DNA of 64,000 nucleotides from Terriglobales bacterium (GCA_035624455.1 DASPRM010000004.1:1-64000), one strand, 5' to 3'; numbered from the stretch's first letter, positions 34,060-43,126 are shown. The notes: generated by a model not told the origin, from the letters alone. Numbers and translations: made by a program.

Positions 34060-34920
34060 CTGAAAGTCGCAATCACCGGAAGCAACGGCTTGTTCGGACA
34101 TGCCCTGACGCTCGTTTTTGGCGAGCGACACGAAGCTGTGGCTCTTACCCGCCGAGATTTCGACCTCACCGATCACCAACGCATGCGCTCGGTACTGCTG
34201 CATTTGAGGCCACAACTGATCGTTCATCCTGCCGGAATTCCCGATATCGACCTATGCGAGCGGGAGCCAGAGCTAGCTTACGCTGTGAACACAGAAGCCA
34301 CGAAGGCTCTGGCCGAACTGGCACAGGAGATCGGCGCCGCGCTGGCGTACATTTCAACTGACGCCGTATTCGACGGCAAGAAGAGCAGCCCGTATGTTGA
34401 GAGCGATCCGACCGATCCGCCCTCGGTGTACGGACGCACCAAGCTGCTGGGCGAACAGGCAGTGAAAAAAATTCCCCAGCATTGGATCTTTCGTGTGTCA
34501 GTGCTTTTCGGGCCGGGCAAGACGAACTTTGTCGAGAAAGGGCTGCGAGCGCTGTCTGCTGGAAAAGACTATGTAGTAGCCGCCGACCAGGTCGGATCGG
34601 CTACATACACCAGCGATGCGGCACGAAAAATTCTTGAAGTGATCGAAAGCCGGCGCTTCGGTCTCTACCATCTGTCGAACCAGGGCGCGTGCAGCCGCCT
34701 GGGGCTTGCGGTCGCGGCGGCGGAGTTGGCAGGGCTGGATAAGAGCAAAGTGATTGGCAAGTCTTCCGACCAGATGGGGCGGATCGGGCCGCGGCTGAAG
34801 TATGCAGTCATGGAGATGAATGCTCTGCAGGCCGCCGGATTCGCACTGCCTCGCCCCTGGCAGGAAGCATTGGATGAGTATGTTGGATCGCTTAAGCAAG
34901 CTGGCACGGTCAAATTGTGA
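34060..34920 (+). CDS. RmlD-like NAD(P)-dependent sugar nucleotide reductase
   Basis: Extended short-chain reductase, 286 aa, resembling dTDP-4-dehydrorhamnose reductase. The cofactor loop is 'VAITGSNGLFGHAL' (Gly-x-x-Gly-x-x-Gly). 'YISTDAVFDG' and the catalytic 'YGRTKLLGE' (Tyr-x-x-x-Lys, about residue 130) follow. No ATG, GTG or TTG lies in frame before the Gly-rich loop; a CTG at 34060 has GGAGG four bases upstream and gives 'LKVAITGSNG', so CTG initiation is proposed. A TTG inside the loop at 34090 would destroy the cofactor site. No other rhamnose genes are nearby, so the true substrate is open. Confidence 0.83.
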   Translation: MKVAITGSNGLFGHALTLVFGERHEAVALTRRDFDLTDHQRMRSVLLHLRPQLIVHPAGIPDIDLCEREPELAYAVNTEATKALAELAQEIGAALAYISTDAVFDGKKSSPYVESDPTDPPSVYGRTKLLGEQAVKKIPQHWIFRVSVLFGPGKTNFVEKGLRALSAGKDYVVAADQVGSATYTSDAARKILEVIESRRFGLYHLSNQGACSRLGLAVAAAELAGLDKSKVIGKSSDQMGRIGPRLKYAVMEMNALQAAGFALPRPWQEALDEYVGSLKQAGTVKL

Positions 34921-34950
34921 TTGACCCGCGCTGTCCGGTCCGCTTAAACT
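34921..34950 (+). promoter_or_regulatory. Putative promoter of the hom leader
   Basis: TTGACC (34921-34926), an 18-base spacer, then TAAACT (34945-34950). Transcription would begin near 34957, only a few bases before the leader ATG at 34961, so the leader mRNA may be almost leaderless. This fits the lack of a Shine-Dalgarno sequence. Confidence 0.5.
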
Positions 34951-34960
34951 GACGCCAGAC

Positions 34961-35053
34961 ATGAGTTCCGCCTGCCAAAACCGCGTAACCCGGACCGGCC
35001 GAATTACCATGGCCATGCGCATGCGCTTTTGGCGAGGGGAGCTTATGAGCTAA
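34961..35053 (+). CDS. Putative leader peptide of the hom-metX attenuator
   Basis: A 30-codon ORF (ATG to TAA) between rmlD and hom. It contains three Thr (ACC), one Ile and five Met codons after the start. Codons 15-21 (35003-35023) read Ile-Thr-Met-Ala-Met-Arg-Met, directly before a segment that forms an antiterminator. The end products of hom are threonine, methionine and (via threonine) isoleucine, so these are the expected control codons. No Shine-Dalgarno sequence is visible, but the predicted start of transcription lies next to the ATG. The peptide itself shows no domain. Confidence 0.65.
   Translation: MSSACQNRVTRTGRITMAMRMRFWRGELMS
35024..35034 (+). promoter_or_regulatory. Antiterminator arm of the hom attenuator
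   Basis: CGCTTTTGGCG (35024-35034) can pair with 35087-35100: GGCG with CGCC (35087-35090) and CGCTTTT with AAAAGCG (35094-35100), leaving a 3-base bulge. This 11-bp structure and the terminator at 35080-35107 exclude each other. A ribosome stalled at codons 15-16 would leave it free; one reaching the stop codon region would cover or disrupt it. Confidence 0.6.
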
Positions 35054-35079
35054 TCGGCATTTATAAGGCGCTCAAACGC

Positions 35080-35117
35080 AACCCAACGCCAGAAAAAGCG
35101 TTGGGTTTTTGATTTTT
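35080..35117 (+). terminator. Rho-independent terminator (attenuator) upstream of hom
   Basis: A perfect 10-bp stem, AACCCAACGC (35080-35089) with GCGTTGGGTT (35098-35107), has an 8-base loop and is followed by a T-rich run broken by one GA. It sits 27 bp after the leader stop and 30 bp before hom, the position of a transcription attenuator. Confidence 0.85.
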
Positions 35118-35146
35118 GCGGGACACAACGAGACAGAGGGTCGAAA

Positions 35147-36445
35147 ATGAGCACTCTTCCCGACTCAGAAATCATGACCGAATCGAGCCTGCGGCCGTGT
35201 AATGTGGCAATTCTCGGTTTCGGCAACGTCGGCCGTTCGGTCGCCGACATTCTCTGCCATCGAGTTTCGCCGCGACTCCGTCTCACGCACATCTTCAACC
35301 GCGGGGTCGGCCGAAAACGGGTGTCCTGGATGCCGCCGCATGTCCACTGGACAGAAGACATCGAAGACATTGTCAGCTCCGATGCGGACATCGTCGTGGA
35401 AGTCCTGGGCGGCCTGGATCCTGCAGAGCAGTGGATACGCCGGCTGCTCGAGTCCGGGAAATCAGTGGTGACGGCCAACAAACAACTCATTGCGAAGTCC
35501 GGGCCAGAGTTGCAGGAACTGGCGCAGAAGCACGGACAGCAATTGGAATTCGGGGCATCGGTCGCGGGCGGCATTCCAGTGCTCTTGGCCCTGCAACAGG
35601 GTCTCGCCGGTGATGTGATTTTCAAGGTTACAGGAATTCTGAACGGTACGTGTAACTACATCCTGACGAAAATGGAAGCGGCGGGTGCGACGTTTGAAAC
35701 GGCGCTCGCTGAGGCGCAGCAATTCGGATTTGCCGAGGCCGATCCTACCGACGATGTCGAAGGGTACGATGCGCGGGCCAAGCTGGCCATCCTGGCGCGC
35801 GTGGGTCTGCACGCACAGATTCGGCCCGAGGACATTAGTTGCGCATCGATTCGTCCACTGGGAGCTGCCGATTTTGTTTACGCCACCAAACTCGACTGCA
35901 CCATACGCCAGGTTTCACGAGCGGAAGTGGAAGGCCGTCACGTGGTGGCGGCGGTGGAACCAGCGTTGGTTCCCGTCTCCTCGCCGCTGGCACGTGTGCA
36001 AGGCAGCCAGAACCTGGTAATTGCCACCGGAAAATATGGCGGCGAAACTGTTCTGGCGGGGCACGGCGCTGGCGGGCACCCGACGGCGGTGGCCGTGGTC
36101 TCGGACGTGATCGCGATTGCCCGAGCGCGCTCCGAAGATGAAGGCTTTTTCCATCATCGGCGAATTACGCCGTCGAAGATCACCGACGATTTCACCGCTC
36201 CGCGATACGTGCGCTTCGTGGTGAAAGACCGTCCCGGGATCATTGCACGTCTTTCCGGCACGTTCGCCAAGCACGCCATCAACATTGATTCCGTTTTGCA
36301 ATACCCGGGATATCCCAAGAACGAATTGCCATTCGTAATCACGCTGGAAGCATGCGGAAAGTCATTGCTGCAGGAAGCGTTGGCGGAAATTAAGGATGAG
36401 GATTTCCACGTCCAGCCGCCACTGGCCCTGCCGATTCTCCGCTGA
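35147..36445 (+). CDS. hom: Homoserine dehydrogenase
   Basis: Reduces aspartate semialdehyde to homoserine, the branch point to threonine and methionine; 432 aa. The Rossmann loop is 'VAILGFGNVGRSVADIL' (about residues 20-36). 'VVTANKQLIAKSG', 'GASVAGGIPVL', 'GILNGTCNYILTKM' and 'EADPTDDVEGYDARAKLAIL' are catalytic-domain signatures. A C-terminal ACT domain (about 345-430, starting 'RYVRFVVKDRPGIIARLSG') suggests feedback inhibition by threonine. GAGGG precedes ATG 35147. The gene lies behind an attenuator and is followed 55 bp later by metX. Confidence 0.96.
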   Translation: MSTLPDSEIMTESSLRPCNVAILGFGNVGRSVADILCHRVSPRLRLTHIFNRGVGRKRVSWMPPHVHWTEDIEDIVSSDADIVVEVLGGLDPAEQWIRRLLESGKSVVTANKQLIAKSGPELQELAQKHGQQLEFGASVAGGIPVLLALQQGLAGDVIFKVTGILNGTCNYILTKMEAAGATFETALAEAQQFGFAEADPTDDVEGYDARAKLAILARVGLHAQIRPEDISCASIRPLGAADFVYATKLDCTIRQVSRAEVEGRHVVAAVEPALVPVSSPLARVQGSQNLVIATGKYGGETVLAGHGAGGHPTAVAVVSDVIAIARARSEDEGFFHHRRITPSKITDDFTAPRYVRFVVKDRPGIIARLSGTFAKHAINIDSVLQYPGYPKNELPFVITLEACGKSLLQEALAEIKDEDFHVQPPLALPILR

Positions 36446-36500
36446 ACCTCAATTGCAGAGGGAGCAACACAAGATCAGGTCCGGCCACACGGGAGATGAT

Positions 36501-37646
36501 ATGAAACTGTTCGAGCCTACTCTGGAAGGCGACTTTCTTTTTGCCGAAGACCAACCGTTCCGGCTCGAAGCTGGCGGTACGCTGCAACCGGTTTCTCTTC
36601 ACTACGCGATTTACGGATCCCTCAACGCGCTCGATAACGTGGCGCTCGTCTGTCATGCGCTATCAGGGTCGGCGCGGGTTGCCGATTGGTGGGAAGGAAT
36701 GTTTGGCACCAGCGAAGCCTTCGATCTCGCGCGCTGCTGTGTTATCGGGATCAACGTGCTCGGGTCGTGCTATGGCTCAACTGGTCCAACTTCAGTCAAT
36801 CCGGAAACAGGAATCCCCTATGGTCCGGACTTCCCGCTCATCACCATTCGCGATATGGTACGCAGCCAGGCTCGCCTGCTGGATCATTTGGGGATTTATC
36901 GGCTACGGACGGTCATCGGCGGATCGATCGGCGGAATGCAGGCGCTGCAGTGGGCAATTGAGTTTCCCGATAGAGTAGCGACCTCGATTCCCATTGGAGC
37001 TACACCCCTCTCGGCCATGGGACTGGCGCTGAACCACATTCAGCGGCTCAGCATTCAGTCGGATACTCACTGGAACGGCGGCCGGTATACTCCCGAAGCA
37101 CCGCCCAACGCGGGGCTTGGCCTGGCGCGGGCATTAGCCATGTGCTCATACAAATCGGCCGAGTTGTTTGACGCTCGCTACGGGCGTCGCGCGAACCGCA
37201 ACGGCGAAAACCCTTACGCATCGCTCGAGCACCGTTTCGATATCGCGGGCTACCTCGACTATCAGAGAAATCAGTTCAACAGCCGCTTTGATGCCAACAC
37301 TTACATTACGATCTCGAAGGCGATGGATATCTTTGACCTGGTGCGCACTTACGGATCGGAAGACGCAGCGTTCGAGAGAATCCGCTCACGCGTGCTAATG
37401 ATCGGAGTCTCCTCCGACTGGCTCTTCCCTGCAGCCGATGTGCGGGCTTTGACACTCAGGATGCAGAACGCAGGAGTTCGCGCCCGCTATGCGGAGCTGG
37501 TGAGTTCGCATGGCCACGATGCTTTTCTGGCCGATGCGGATGAGCTGTCGTCAGTGATTTCGGCGCATGAAGGCTGGTTGCATCCGACGGTGAATCGCAT
37601 CCCGGAAGGTCGCCACGATCAGGGTTCATTAGCAGCGGGATACTGA
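36501..37646 (+). CDS. metX: Homoserine O-acetyltransferase
   Basis: First committed step of methionine synthesis, acetylating homoserine; 381 aa. Alpha/beta-hydrolase fold with the nucleophile Ser in 'VIGGSIGGMQALQWAIEF' (about residue 143), the Asp in 'SSDWLFPAADV' and His in 'SSHGHDAFLAD'. 'CYGSTGPTSVNPETG' and 'LICHALSGSARVAD'-like ('LVCHALSGSARVAD') are MetX signatures. Some MetX-like enzymes use succinyl-CoA, so the acyl donor is not certain. ATG 36501 follows GGGAG. The gene is probably co-transcribed with hom under the same attenuator. Confidence 0.94.
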   Translation: MKLFEPTLEGDFLFAEDQPFRLEAGGTLQPVSLHYAIYGSLNALDNVALVCHALSGSARVADWWEGMFGTSEAFDLARCCVIGINVLGSCYGSTGPTSVNPETGIPYGPDFPLITIRDMVRSQARLLDHLGIYRLRTVIGGSIGGMQALQWAIEFPDRVATSIPIGATPLSAMGLALNHIQRLSIQSDTHWNGGRYTPEAPPNAGLGLARALAMCSYKSAELFDARYGRRANRNGENPYASLEHRFDIAGYLDYQRNQFNSRFDANTYITISKAMDIFDLVRTYGSEDAAFERIRSRVLMIGVSSDWLFPAADVRALTLRMQNAGVRARYAELVSSHGHDAFLADADELSSVISAHEGWLHPTVNRIPEGRHDQGSLAAGY

Positions 37647-37744
37647 AGAGCGGCGCACCGCCAGGCCCTAGCCGCTGGTAACTTCCTCGATCCTTTGCGT
37701 TCGCTAACAGCCTGCCGGCCGGTTTACCATAGGCATGTCCCGGA

Positions 37745-40528
37745 ATGCCAAACTTCTACGACAAGATCCTGGAATCCGCAGGCAAGTGGCCCAACGCGAC
37801 TGCCCTCCAGATGCAGTACGAGGATGGGAGGCTGGAAGGCTACACCTACTCCGAGGTCCGTCATATTGCGGATAGCGTGGGCAATTGGCTGTCCAGGACA
37901 GAGCTGGCGCGCGGCAGCCGATGCGCAATCCTGGCCAACAATGGCCCTCGCTGGGTCTGCGTTTACCTGGGAACCCTGGCGGCCGGGCTGGTGGCAGTTC
38001 CGCTGGACACCGCCTTCACTTCCAGCCAGGTCACAAAGCTGCTCACGGACTGTGGTGCTTCCCTGCTATTTGTCGACTCCAGGCAATTAGCCAAAGCGCG
38101 TGAGGCAATTACTGAAGTGGAAACGCCGGTGCGCCTGGTCTTGCTGCGCTCAACGGAAGAAGAATCCCGCCTGGTCTCTGTCGACGACATGCTCGGTTCC
38201 GGCAGCGGCGGATTCGAGCGAGTGGATGTCGGATTCGACGATACTGCCGCTATCCTCTACACCTCGGGGACTACTTCCGATCCAAAAGGAGTAATGCTCA
38301 GCCACCGCAACATCGATGCGGAAGCTGAGAGTGCTTTCCAAGTGCTCACGGACATCGGACCGCAGGATTCCATCCTGGGAGTCTTGCCCCTCTTTCATGC
38401 CCTGGCGCAGATGGCCAACCTGCTGCTTCCGCTGATCGTGGGAGCACGAATTGTTTTTCTTGAATCGCTGAATACTACCGAACTACTGCGCGCGCTTCGC
38501 GAGCGCGACATTACTCTCTTCTGCTGTGTTCCCCAATTCTTTTACCTGATTCACACGCGCATCTTCAAAGAAGTGCATGCCCGCGGGCGCCTCACCGAAA
38601 CGATTTTTTCCTATCTTCTGGCGCTCAATGGGCGGGCAAGAAGGTTCGGCATCAATCTGGGGAGGCTGTTCTTCCCACGTGTGCACGAGCTGCTGGGAAG
38701 GCGCATGCATTACCTGATCACCGGCGGTTCGCGCCTGGACCCGCAGGTGGGACGAGACTTCGAAGCGCTGGGCTTCACCATCCTCAACGCCTACGGGCTG
38801 ACGGAAACCAGCGGCGCCGCCACCCTGACGCCGCCGAAGAAGAATGTAGTCGGGTCAGTGGGCAGAGCGCTGCCGGGAAATGAAGTTCAGATCTTGCGCC
38901 CTGAGACCGATCCCGAGACTGGCCATCGGATCGGCGAAATCGCTGTCCGCGGCGGGATCGTAATGAAGGGTTATTACAACCGCCCCGATGCCACCGCTGC
39001 GGCGCTCGAGGATGGGTGGCTGCGCACCGGCGATCTCGGCTTCATGGATGCTGAGGGCAACGTTTTCATCACCGGCCGAGCCAAGGAAGTCATCGTCCTC
39101 AGTTCGGGAAAAAATATATATCCCGAAGAAATCGAAGCGCACTATGGCCGCAGCGCGTTCATCAAGGAGATGTGTGTGTTGGGGATCGAGGGCCAGCCGG
39201 GCGAGCCGCTCTCCGAGAGACTTCACGCCGTGATTGTTCCCGATTTTGACGTTCTGCGCGAGCAGAAGATTGTGAATGCGAGAGAGATCATTCGCTACGA
39301 AATCGAGGGTTTCTCTTCCCAACTGCCTTCCACCAAACGAATTTTGAGCTACGAAATATGGCAGGAGGACCTTCCGCGTACCACGACGCGCAAGCTGAAG
39401 CGAAACGCGGTGGAAGCGCAGGTGAGAGCAGGCGATGGACAGCGGGCCGAAGCGGAGCCATTGCGGCCGCGAGCCTTGAATGCAGGTGATCGCGAATGGG
39501 TGGCAATTCCAGATGTCCAGCGCGCGCTGGAAGTGGTACGGGCCTCGTCAAAAAAGCAGGTTGCGGAGGTTCACCCCACGGACAATCTGGAGCTTGATTT
39601 GGGCTTGGACTCGATGGAGCGCGTCGAACTACTAGTGTCGCTGGAGCGCGAACTTGGGGCTCACGTTCCCGACGGAGTCGTGTCGGAGGTTTACACGGTT
39701 CGCGAGTTGATAGATGCCGTGCGTAGCAACATGGGCAGCAATGGCAAACGCAAGTCCGCCACCGCTTGGGGCTCCGTACTTAGCGCCGATCCCACCGAAC
39801 CCGAAATTGTCGAGTTTTCCAAGCCTCACTCGTTCGCGCTGCATTTTTGGTACACCGTGGGTTGTATTGTTCAACTATTCGCGCGAGACCGATTCCAGCT
39901 GAGCGTCACCGGTCTGGAAAAACTGCCAAAGAGCGGTCCGTTTATTCTTTCGCCCAATCATCAGAGCTATCTCGACCCAATCATTTTGCTGAGTGTCCTC
40001 CCCTGGCGGTTGTTTCGCGACCAGTTTTCGGTGGGGACCAGCGAGATTTTCGGAACCGGCCTGGCGCGAAAGCTGGCGTACACGCTGAATCTGGTACCGG
40101 TAGATCCAGATGCCAATCTGGTTCCCGCTATGCGCGCCGGCGCTTTCGGTTTGCGGCGCGGAAAGGTGCTCATTCTTTTCCCGGAAGGCGAACGAAGCAT
40201 CGACGGCAGCCCGAGGATTTTCAAGAAAGGCGCCGCCATTTTGTCCTGTAACCTCCAGGTCCCAATCTATCCCGTCGCGCTTGATGGATTTTATGAGGCT
40301 TGGCCACGCGGCAAGCATTTCCAGCGATTCGCGCCTTTGAAGATGGCATTCGGCGATCCCATCTATCCGCCCAAGGAGACTTCAGATCCCGAAGCTGCCT
40401 ACGAAGAGCTAACCTCTCTGCTGAAGAAGCGAGTGATGGAAATGTGGCTGGCACTGCGCGGGGAGCAGCGGCCTACAGAGAATGGCAATGCTGCGGTGCA
40501 GGAGCCGCAGGCTATGTTGGCCAGGTGA
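37745..40528 (+). CDS. Fused acyl-AMP ligase, acyl carrier protein and PlsC-type acyltransferase
   Basis: A 927-aa protein with three domains. Residues about 1-560 are an AMP-binding acyl-CoA/ACP synthetase ('AAILYTSGTTSDPKGVMLSH', 'NAYGLTETSGAATLTPP', 'WLRTGDLGFMD', 'GKNIYPEEIE'). Residues about 590-660 form a carrier domain with the phosphopantetheine Ser in 'LELDLGLDSMERVELL'. Residues about 690-900 form a 1-acylglycerol-3-phosphate-acyltransferase domain with 'LSPNHQSYLDPIILL' (HxxxxD) and 'LILFPEGERSIDG'. The arrangement resembles the lysophospholipid-repair enzyme Aas but with an added carrier protein. Probably activates a fatty acid, loads the internal carrier and acylates a lipid at the inner membrane. 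Confidence 0.9.
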   Translation: MPNFYDKILESAGKWPNATALQMQYEDGRLEGYTYSEVRHIADSVGNWLSRTELARGSRCAILANNGPRWVCVYLGTLAAGLVAVPLDTAFTSSQVTKLLTDCGASLLFVDSRQLAKAREAITEVETPVRLVLLRSTEEESRLVSVDDMLGSGSGGFERVDVGFDDTAAILYTSGTTSDPKGVMLSHRNIDAEAESAFQVLTDIGPQDSILGVLPLFHALAQMANLLLPLIVGARIVFLESLNTTELLRALRERDITLFCCVPQFFYLIHTRIFKEVHARGRLTETIFSYLLALNGRARRFGINLGRLFFPRVHELLGRRMHYLITGGSRLDPQVGRDFEALGFTILNAYGLTETSGAATLTPPKKNVVGSVGRALPGNEVQILRPETDPETGHRIGEIAVRGGIVMKGYYNRPDATAAALEDGWLRTGDLGFMDAEGNVFITGRAKEVIVLSSGKNIYPEEIEAHYGRSAFIKEMCVLGIEGQPGEPLSERLHAVIVPDFDVLREQKIVNAREIIRYEIEGFSSQLPSTKRILSYEIWQEDLPRTTTRKLKRNAVEAQVRAGDGQRAEAEPLRPRALNAGDREWVAIPDVQRALEVVRASSKKQVAEVHPTDNLELDLGLDSMERVELLVSLERELGAHVPDGVVSEVYTVRELIDAVRSNMGSNGKRKSATAWGSVLSADPTEPEIVEFSKPHSFALHFWYTVGCIVQLFARDRFQLSVTGLEKLPKSGPFILSPNHQSYLDPIILLSVLPWRLFRDQFSVGTSEIFGTGLARKLAYTLNLVPVDPDANLVPAMRAGAFGLRRGKVLILFPEGERSIDGSPRIFKKGAAILSCNLQVPIYPVALDGFYEAWPRGKHFQRFAPLKMAFGDPIYPPKETSDPEAAYEELTSLLKKRVMEMWLALRGEQRPTENGNAAVQEPQAMLAR

Positions 40529-40540
40529 GACTCGCGTATA

Positions 40541-43018
40541 TTACGTCAGCTGCGGAACCGGAGCTTCGACGGGTCGCGAATACTCGCAGTTTTCGTTCGG
40601 ACAGGCGATCACCGGCCCCGATTTCAGGAATTTCTGCACCAGGTACTCGTGTCCGCATTCCGGGCACCTCTCAGGAATCGGCCGATTGGCAGAAGTGAAC
40701 TTGCATTTCGGGTAATTCGAGCAGCCGTAAAACGAGTTCCCTCGCTTGCGGGCCCGCTTTTCCACGAGCTCTCCGTCCTTGCATTGCGGGCATTTCATGC
40801 CAATGAAGTTCTGCTTGACGTACTTGCATTCCGGATAGCCACTGCACGACGTGAACTCACCATAGCGCCCATGCCGGAGGATCAGATTCCGCCCGCACTG
40901 GGGACACTTCTCGTCCAGGGGAATGTCGGGGACCTTTTTCCCCTGATCGAGGCGCCGCGTGGTTTTACAATCCGGATACCCGGTGCAGGCCATGAACTGT
41001 CCGAAGCGTCCACGCTTCAGGACCATGGGGCGGCCGCAGTTTTCGCAGTACTCCTCCTGCGTGGTCTCCTGCATGTCGGCCGAATCGAGATCCGGCAGAT
41101 CGATAGGATTTTCCTTGGTGAAGGTGCAACTGTTGGGATCGTTTTTGTCGTAAGAACTGCAGGCATAAAACGATCCGTGTTTGCCCCACTTGATAACCAG
41201 CGGTGATCCGCAGCGCTCGCACTTTTCGTCGGTGGGCTTCTCCATCGCCTTGAGATTTTCCATGTGCTTCTCGGCGTAGGAGAGGTCGCGCTGAAATTTC
41301 TTGTAGAACTCCTTCAGCGCCTCCGTCCACTTCTCTTTGCCTTCTTCGATATCGTCGAGTTCTTCCTCGAGACGCGCAGTGTATTGCGGATCAAAGATGT
41401 CTTTGAAGTTCTCAACCAGAAGATCGGTGACCACCAGTCCAATCTCCGTGGGGACGAATTTGCCTCCCAATTTATTGACATACTGGCGCTCCTGAATCGT
41501 GCTCAGGATCGCCGAATAGGTGGAAGGACGGCCGATTCCGCGCTCCTCAAGCTCTTTCACCAGAGAAGCTTCGTTGTAACGCGGCGGTGGCTCGGTGAAA
41601 TGCTGCTCCGGACGCAGTTGCCTGAGGGTGAGCTTTTGTCCCTCTGCCAGCGGTGGCAGCTTATGTTTCAGCGCCTCCTCGTCTTCGTCCCGCATGTCTT
41701 TCGATTCTTCGTAGACTTTGAGGAAGCCATCAAACTTCAGTACGGAACCGGTGACGCGGAGCCGGTAGGATTCGCTTCCCTGCTGGGCATCGATGTCAAC
41801 CGTGGTTTGATCGAAAACTGCCGGCGACATCTGCGAGGCGACGAAGCGTTGCCAAATCAGCTTGTAAACCTTGTACTCGTCTTCCTTGAGATATTTCTTT
41901 ATCGCGTCGGGATGGCGGAGAGCCGAAGTTGGCCGAATGGCTTCGTGCGCTTCCTGGGCTCCTTTCTTGGATTTATAGAGATTGGCGCTTTCAGGAAGAT
42001 ACTGCGCTCCGAACTGCAGCGGGATCATCTCGCGCACTTCCGTCAGCGCGTCATTCGAGACGTGCACGGAGTCGGTGCGCATATACGTGATGAGCCCGAC
42101 GAGGCCCTCGTCGCCCAACTCTACGCCTTCATAGAGACGCTGAGCGATCATCATTGCGCGCTTCACGCTGAAGCGCAGTTTGCGTGAGGCATCCTGCTGG
42201 AACTTGCTGGTGGTGAACGGAGCTGCCGGATTGCGGCGGCGTTCCTTCTTTTCGACCGAGCGGACAACCCAGTCCGCCTTTTCCAGGAAAGTCTTGATCT
42301 TGTCGGCTTCTTCCTGGTTGGGAATTTCGATTTTCTCGTTGTCCTGGCCCTTGCCGATCAGGCGTGCATCGAAGGCAGGCGGTTTTGCCGCGGCCAGATG
42401 GGCATCGATGGTCCAGTATTCCTGCTTCTGGAACGCCTTGATTTCGCGTTCGCGCTCGACAATCAAGCGCAGCGCTACGGTCTGGACTCGTCCCGCGGAG
42501 AGCCCACGACGTACCTTATCCCAGAGCAGCGGGGAAACCTGGTAGCCTACCAGGCGATCTAAGACGCGGCGGGTTTGTTGGGCATCGACCAGATTGCGGT
42601 CGATGTCGCGCGGATGCTCGAACGCCGCCTTCACCGCGCGTGCCGTGATTTCGTTGAAGGTGACGCGGCGAATATCCAGTTTGCTAGCCTTCTTTTTCTT
42701 CTTTCCGTTGAATGCCTCCCCGCCAAGCTCTTCCGCTAAGTGTGCAGCGATGGCCTCGCCTTCGCGGTCGGGGTCGGGCGCCAGATAGATTGCATCCACA
42801 GACTTGGCGGCCTTCTTCAGCTTCGCCAGTACTTTTTCTTTACCGGGGATGACGACGTACTCGGTTTCGAAGTCGTTATCGATATCGACCCCGAGATTGC
42901 TTTTGGGCAGATCCTTCACATGGCCGAGTGACGCCTCGACCGAATAGCCCCTTCCCAGGTATTTCTGTATGGTTTTCGCCTTAGCCGGCGATTCAACGAC
43001 AACTAAACCTTTCGCCAA
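40541..43018 (-). CDS. topA: DNA topoisomerase I
   Basis: Type IA topoisomerase that relaxes negative supercoils; 825 aa. The Toprim domain has 'VVESPAKAKTIQKYLG' at the N-terminus and 'DPDREGEAIAAHLAEEL'. The catalytic Tyr lies in 'GLITYMRTDSVHVSN' (about residue 315). The C-terminal part, after about residue 600, has five consecutive zinc-ribbon modules, each with paired Cys such as 'CERCGSPL', 'CENCGRPM', 'CPQCGRNL', 'CPQCKDGE' and 'CPECGHEY'. It converges with the acyl ligase fusion, with 12 bp between stops. Confidence 0.97.
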   Translation of the reverse strand: MAKGLVVVESPAKAKTIQKYLGRGYSVEASLGHVKDLPKSNLGVDIDNDFETEYVVIPGKEKVLAKLKKAAKSVDAIYLAPDPDREGEAIAAHLAEELGGEAFNGKKKKKASKLDIRRVTFNEITARAVKAAFEHPRDIDRNLVDAQQTRRVLDRLVGYQVSPLLWDKVRRGLSAGRVQTVALRLIVEREREIKAFQKQEYWTIDAHLAAAKPPAFDARLIGKGQDNEKIEIPNQEEADKIKTFLEKADWVVRSVEKKERRRNPAAPFTTSKFQQDASRKLRFSVKRAMMIAQRLYEGVELGDEGLVGLITYMRTDSVHVSNDALTEVREMIPLQFGAQYLPESANLYKSKKGAQEAHEAIRPTSALRHPDAIKKYLKEDEYKVYKLIWQRFVASQMSPAVFDQTTVDIDAQQGSESYRLRVTGSVLKFDGFLKVYEESKDMRDEDEEALKHKLPPLAEGQKLTLRQLRPEQHFTEPPPRYNEASLVKELEERGIGRPSTYSAILSTIQERQYVNKLGGKFVPTEIGLVVTDLLVENFKDIFDPQYTARLEEELDDIEEGKEKWTEALKEFYKKFQRDLSYAEKHMENLKAMEKPTDEKCERCGSPLVIKWGKHGSFYACSSYDKNDPNSCTFTKENPIDLPDLDSADMQETTQEEYCENCGRPMVLKRGRFGQFMACTGYPDCKTTRRLDQGKKVPDIPLDEKCPQCGRNLILRHGRYGEFTSCSGYPECKYVKQNFIGMKCPQCKDGELVEKRARKRGNSFYGCSNYPKCKFTSANRPIPERCPECGHEYLVQKFLKSGPVIACPNENCEYSRPVEAPVPQLT

Positions 43019-43126
43019 AACAACCTCATTCTTAAGAAACTGTTCTTGAAGCTAGCACGGATACGGGACGGTTCGTCAACCGTTGGTTTGAGAACGGAAG
43101 TGTTATTCCCTTGGCAACCGGCTGAT

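Noticed and set aside
41264-42187. Open frame on the plus strand inside topA
   Set aside because: Lies opposite strongly conserved topoisomerase motifs, and its translation resembles no family.
43060-43090. Hairpin CGGTT/AACCG between topA and dprA
   Set aside because: A 5-6 bp stem with no T-run in either direction of transcription; not a convincing terminator.
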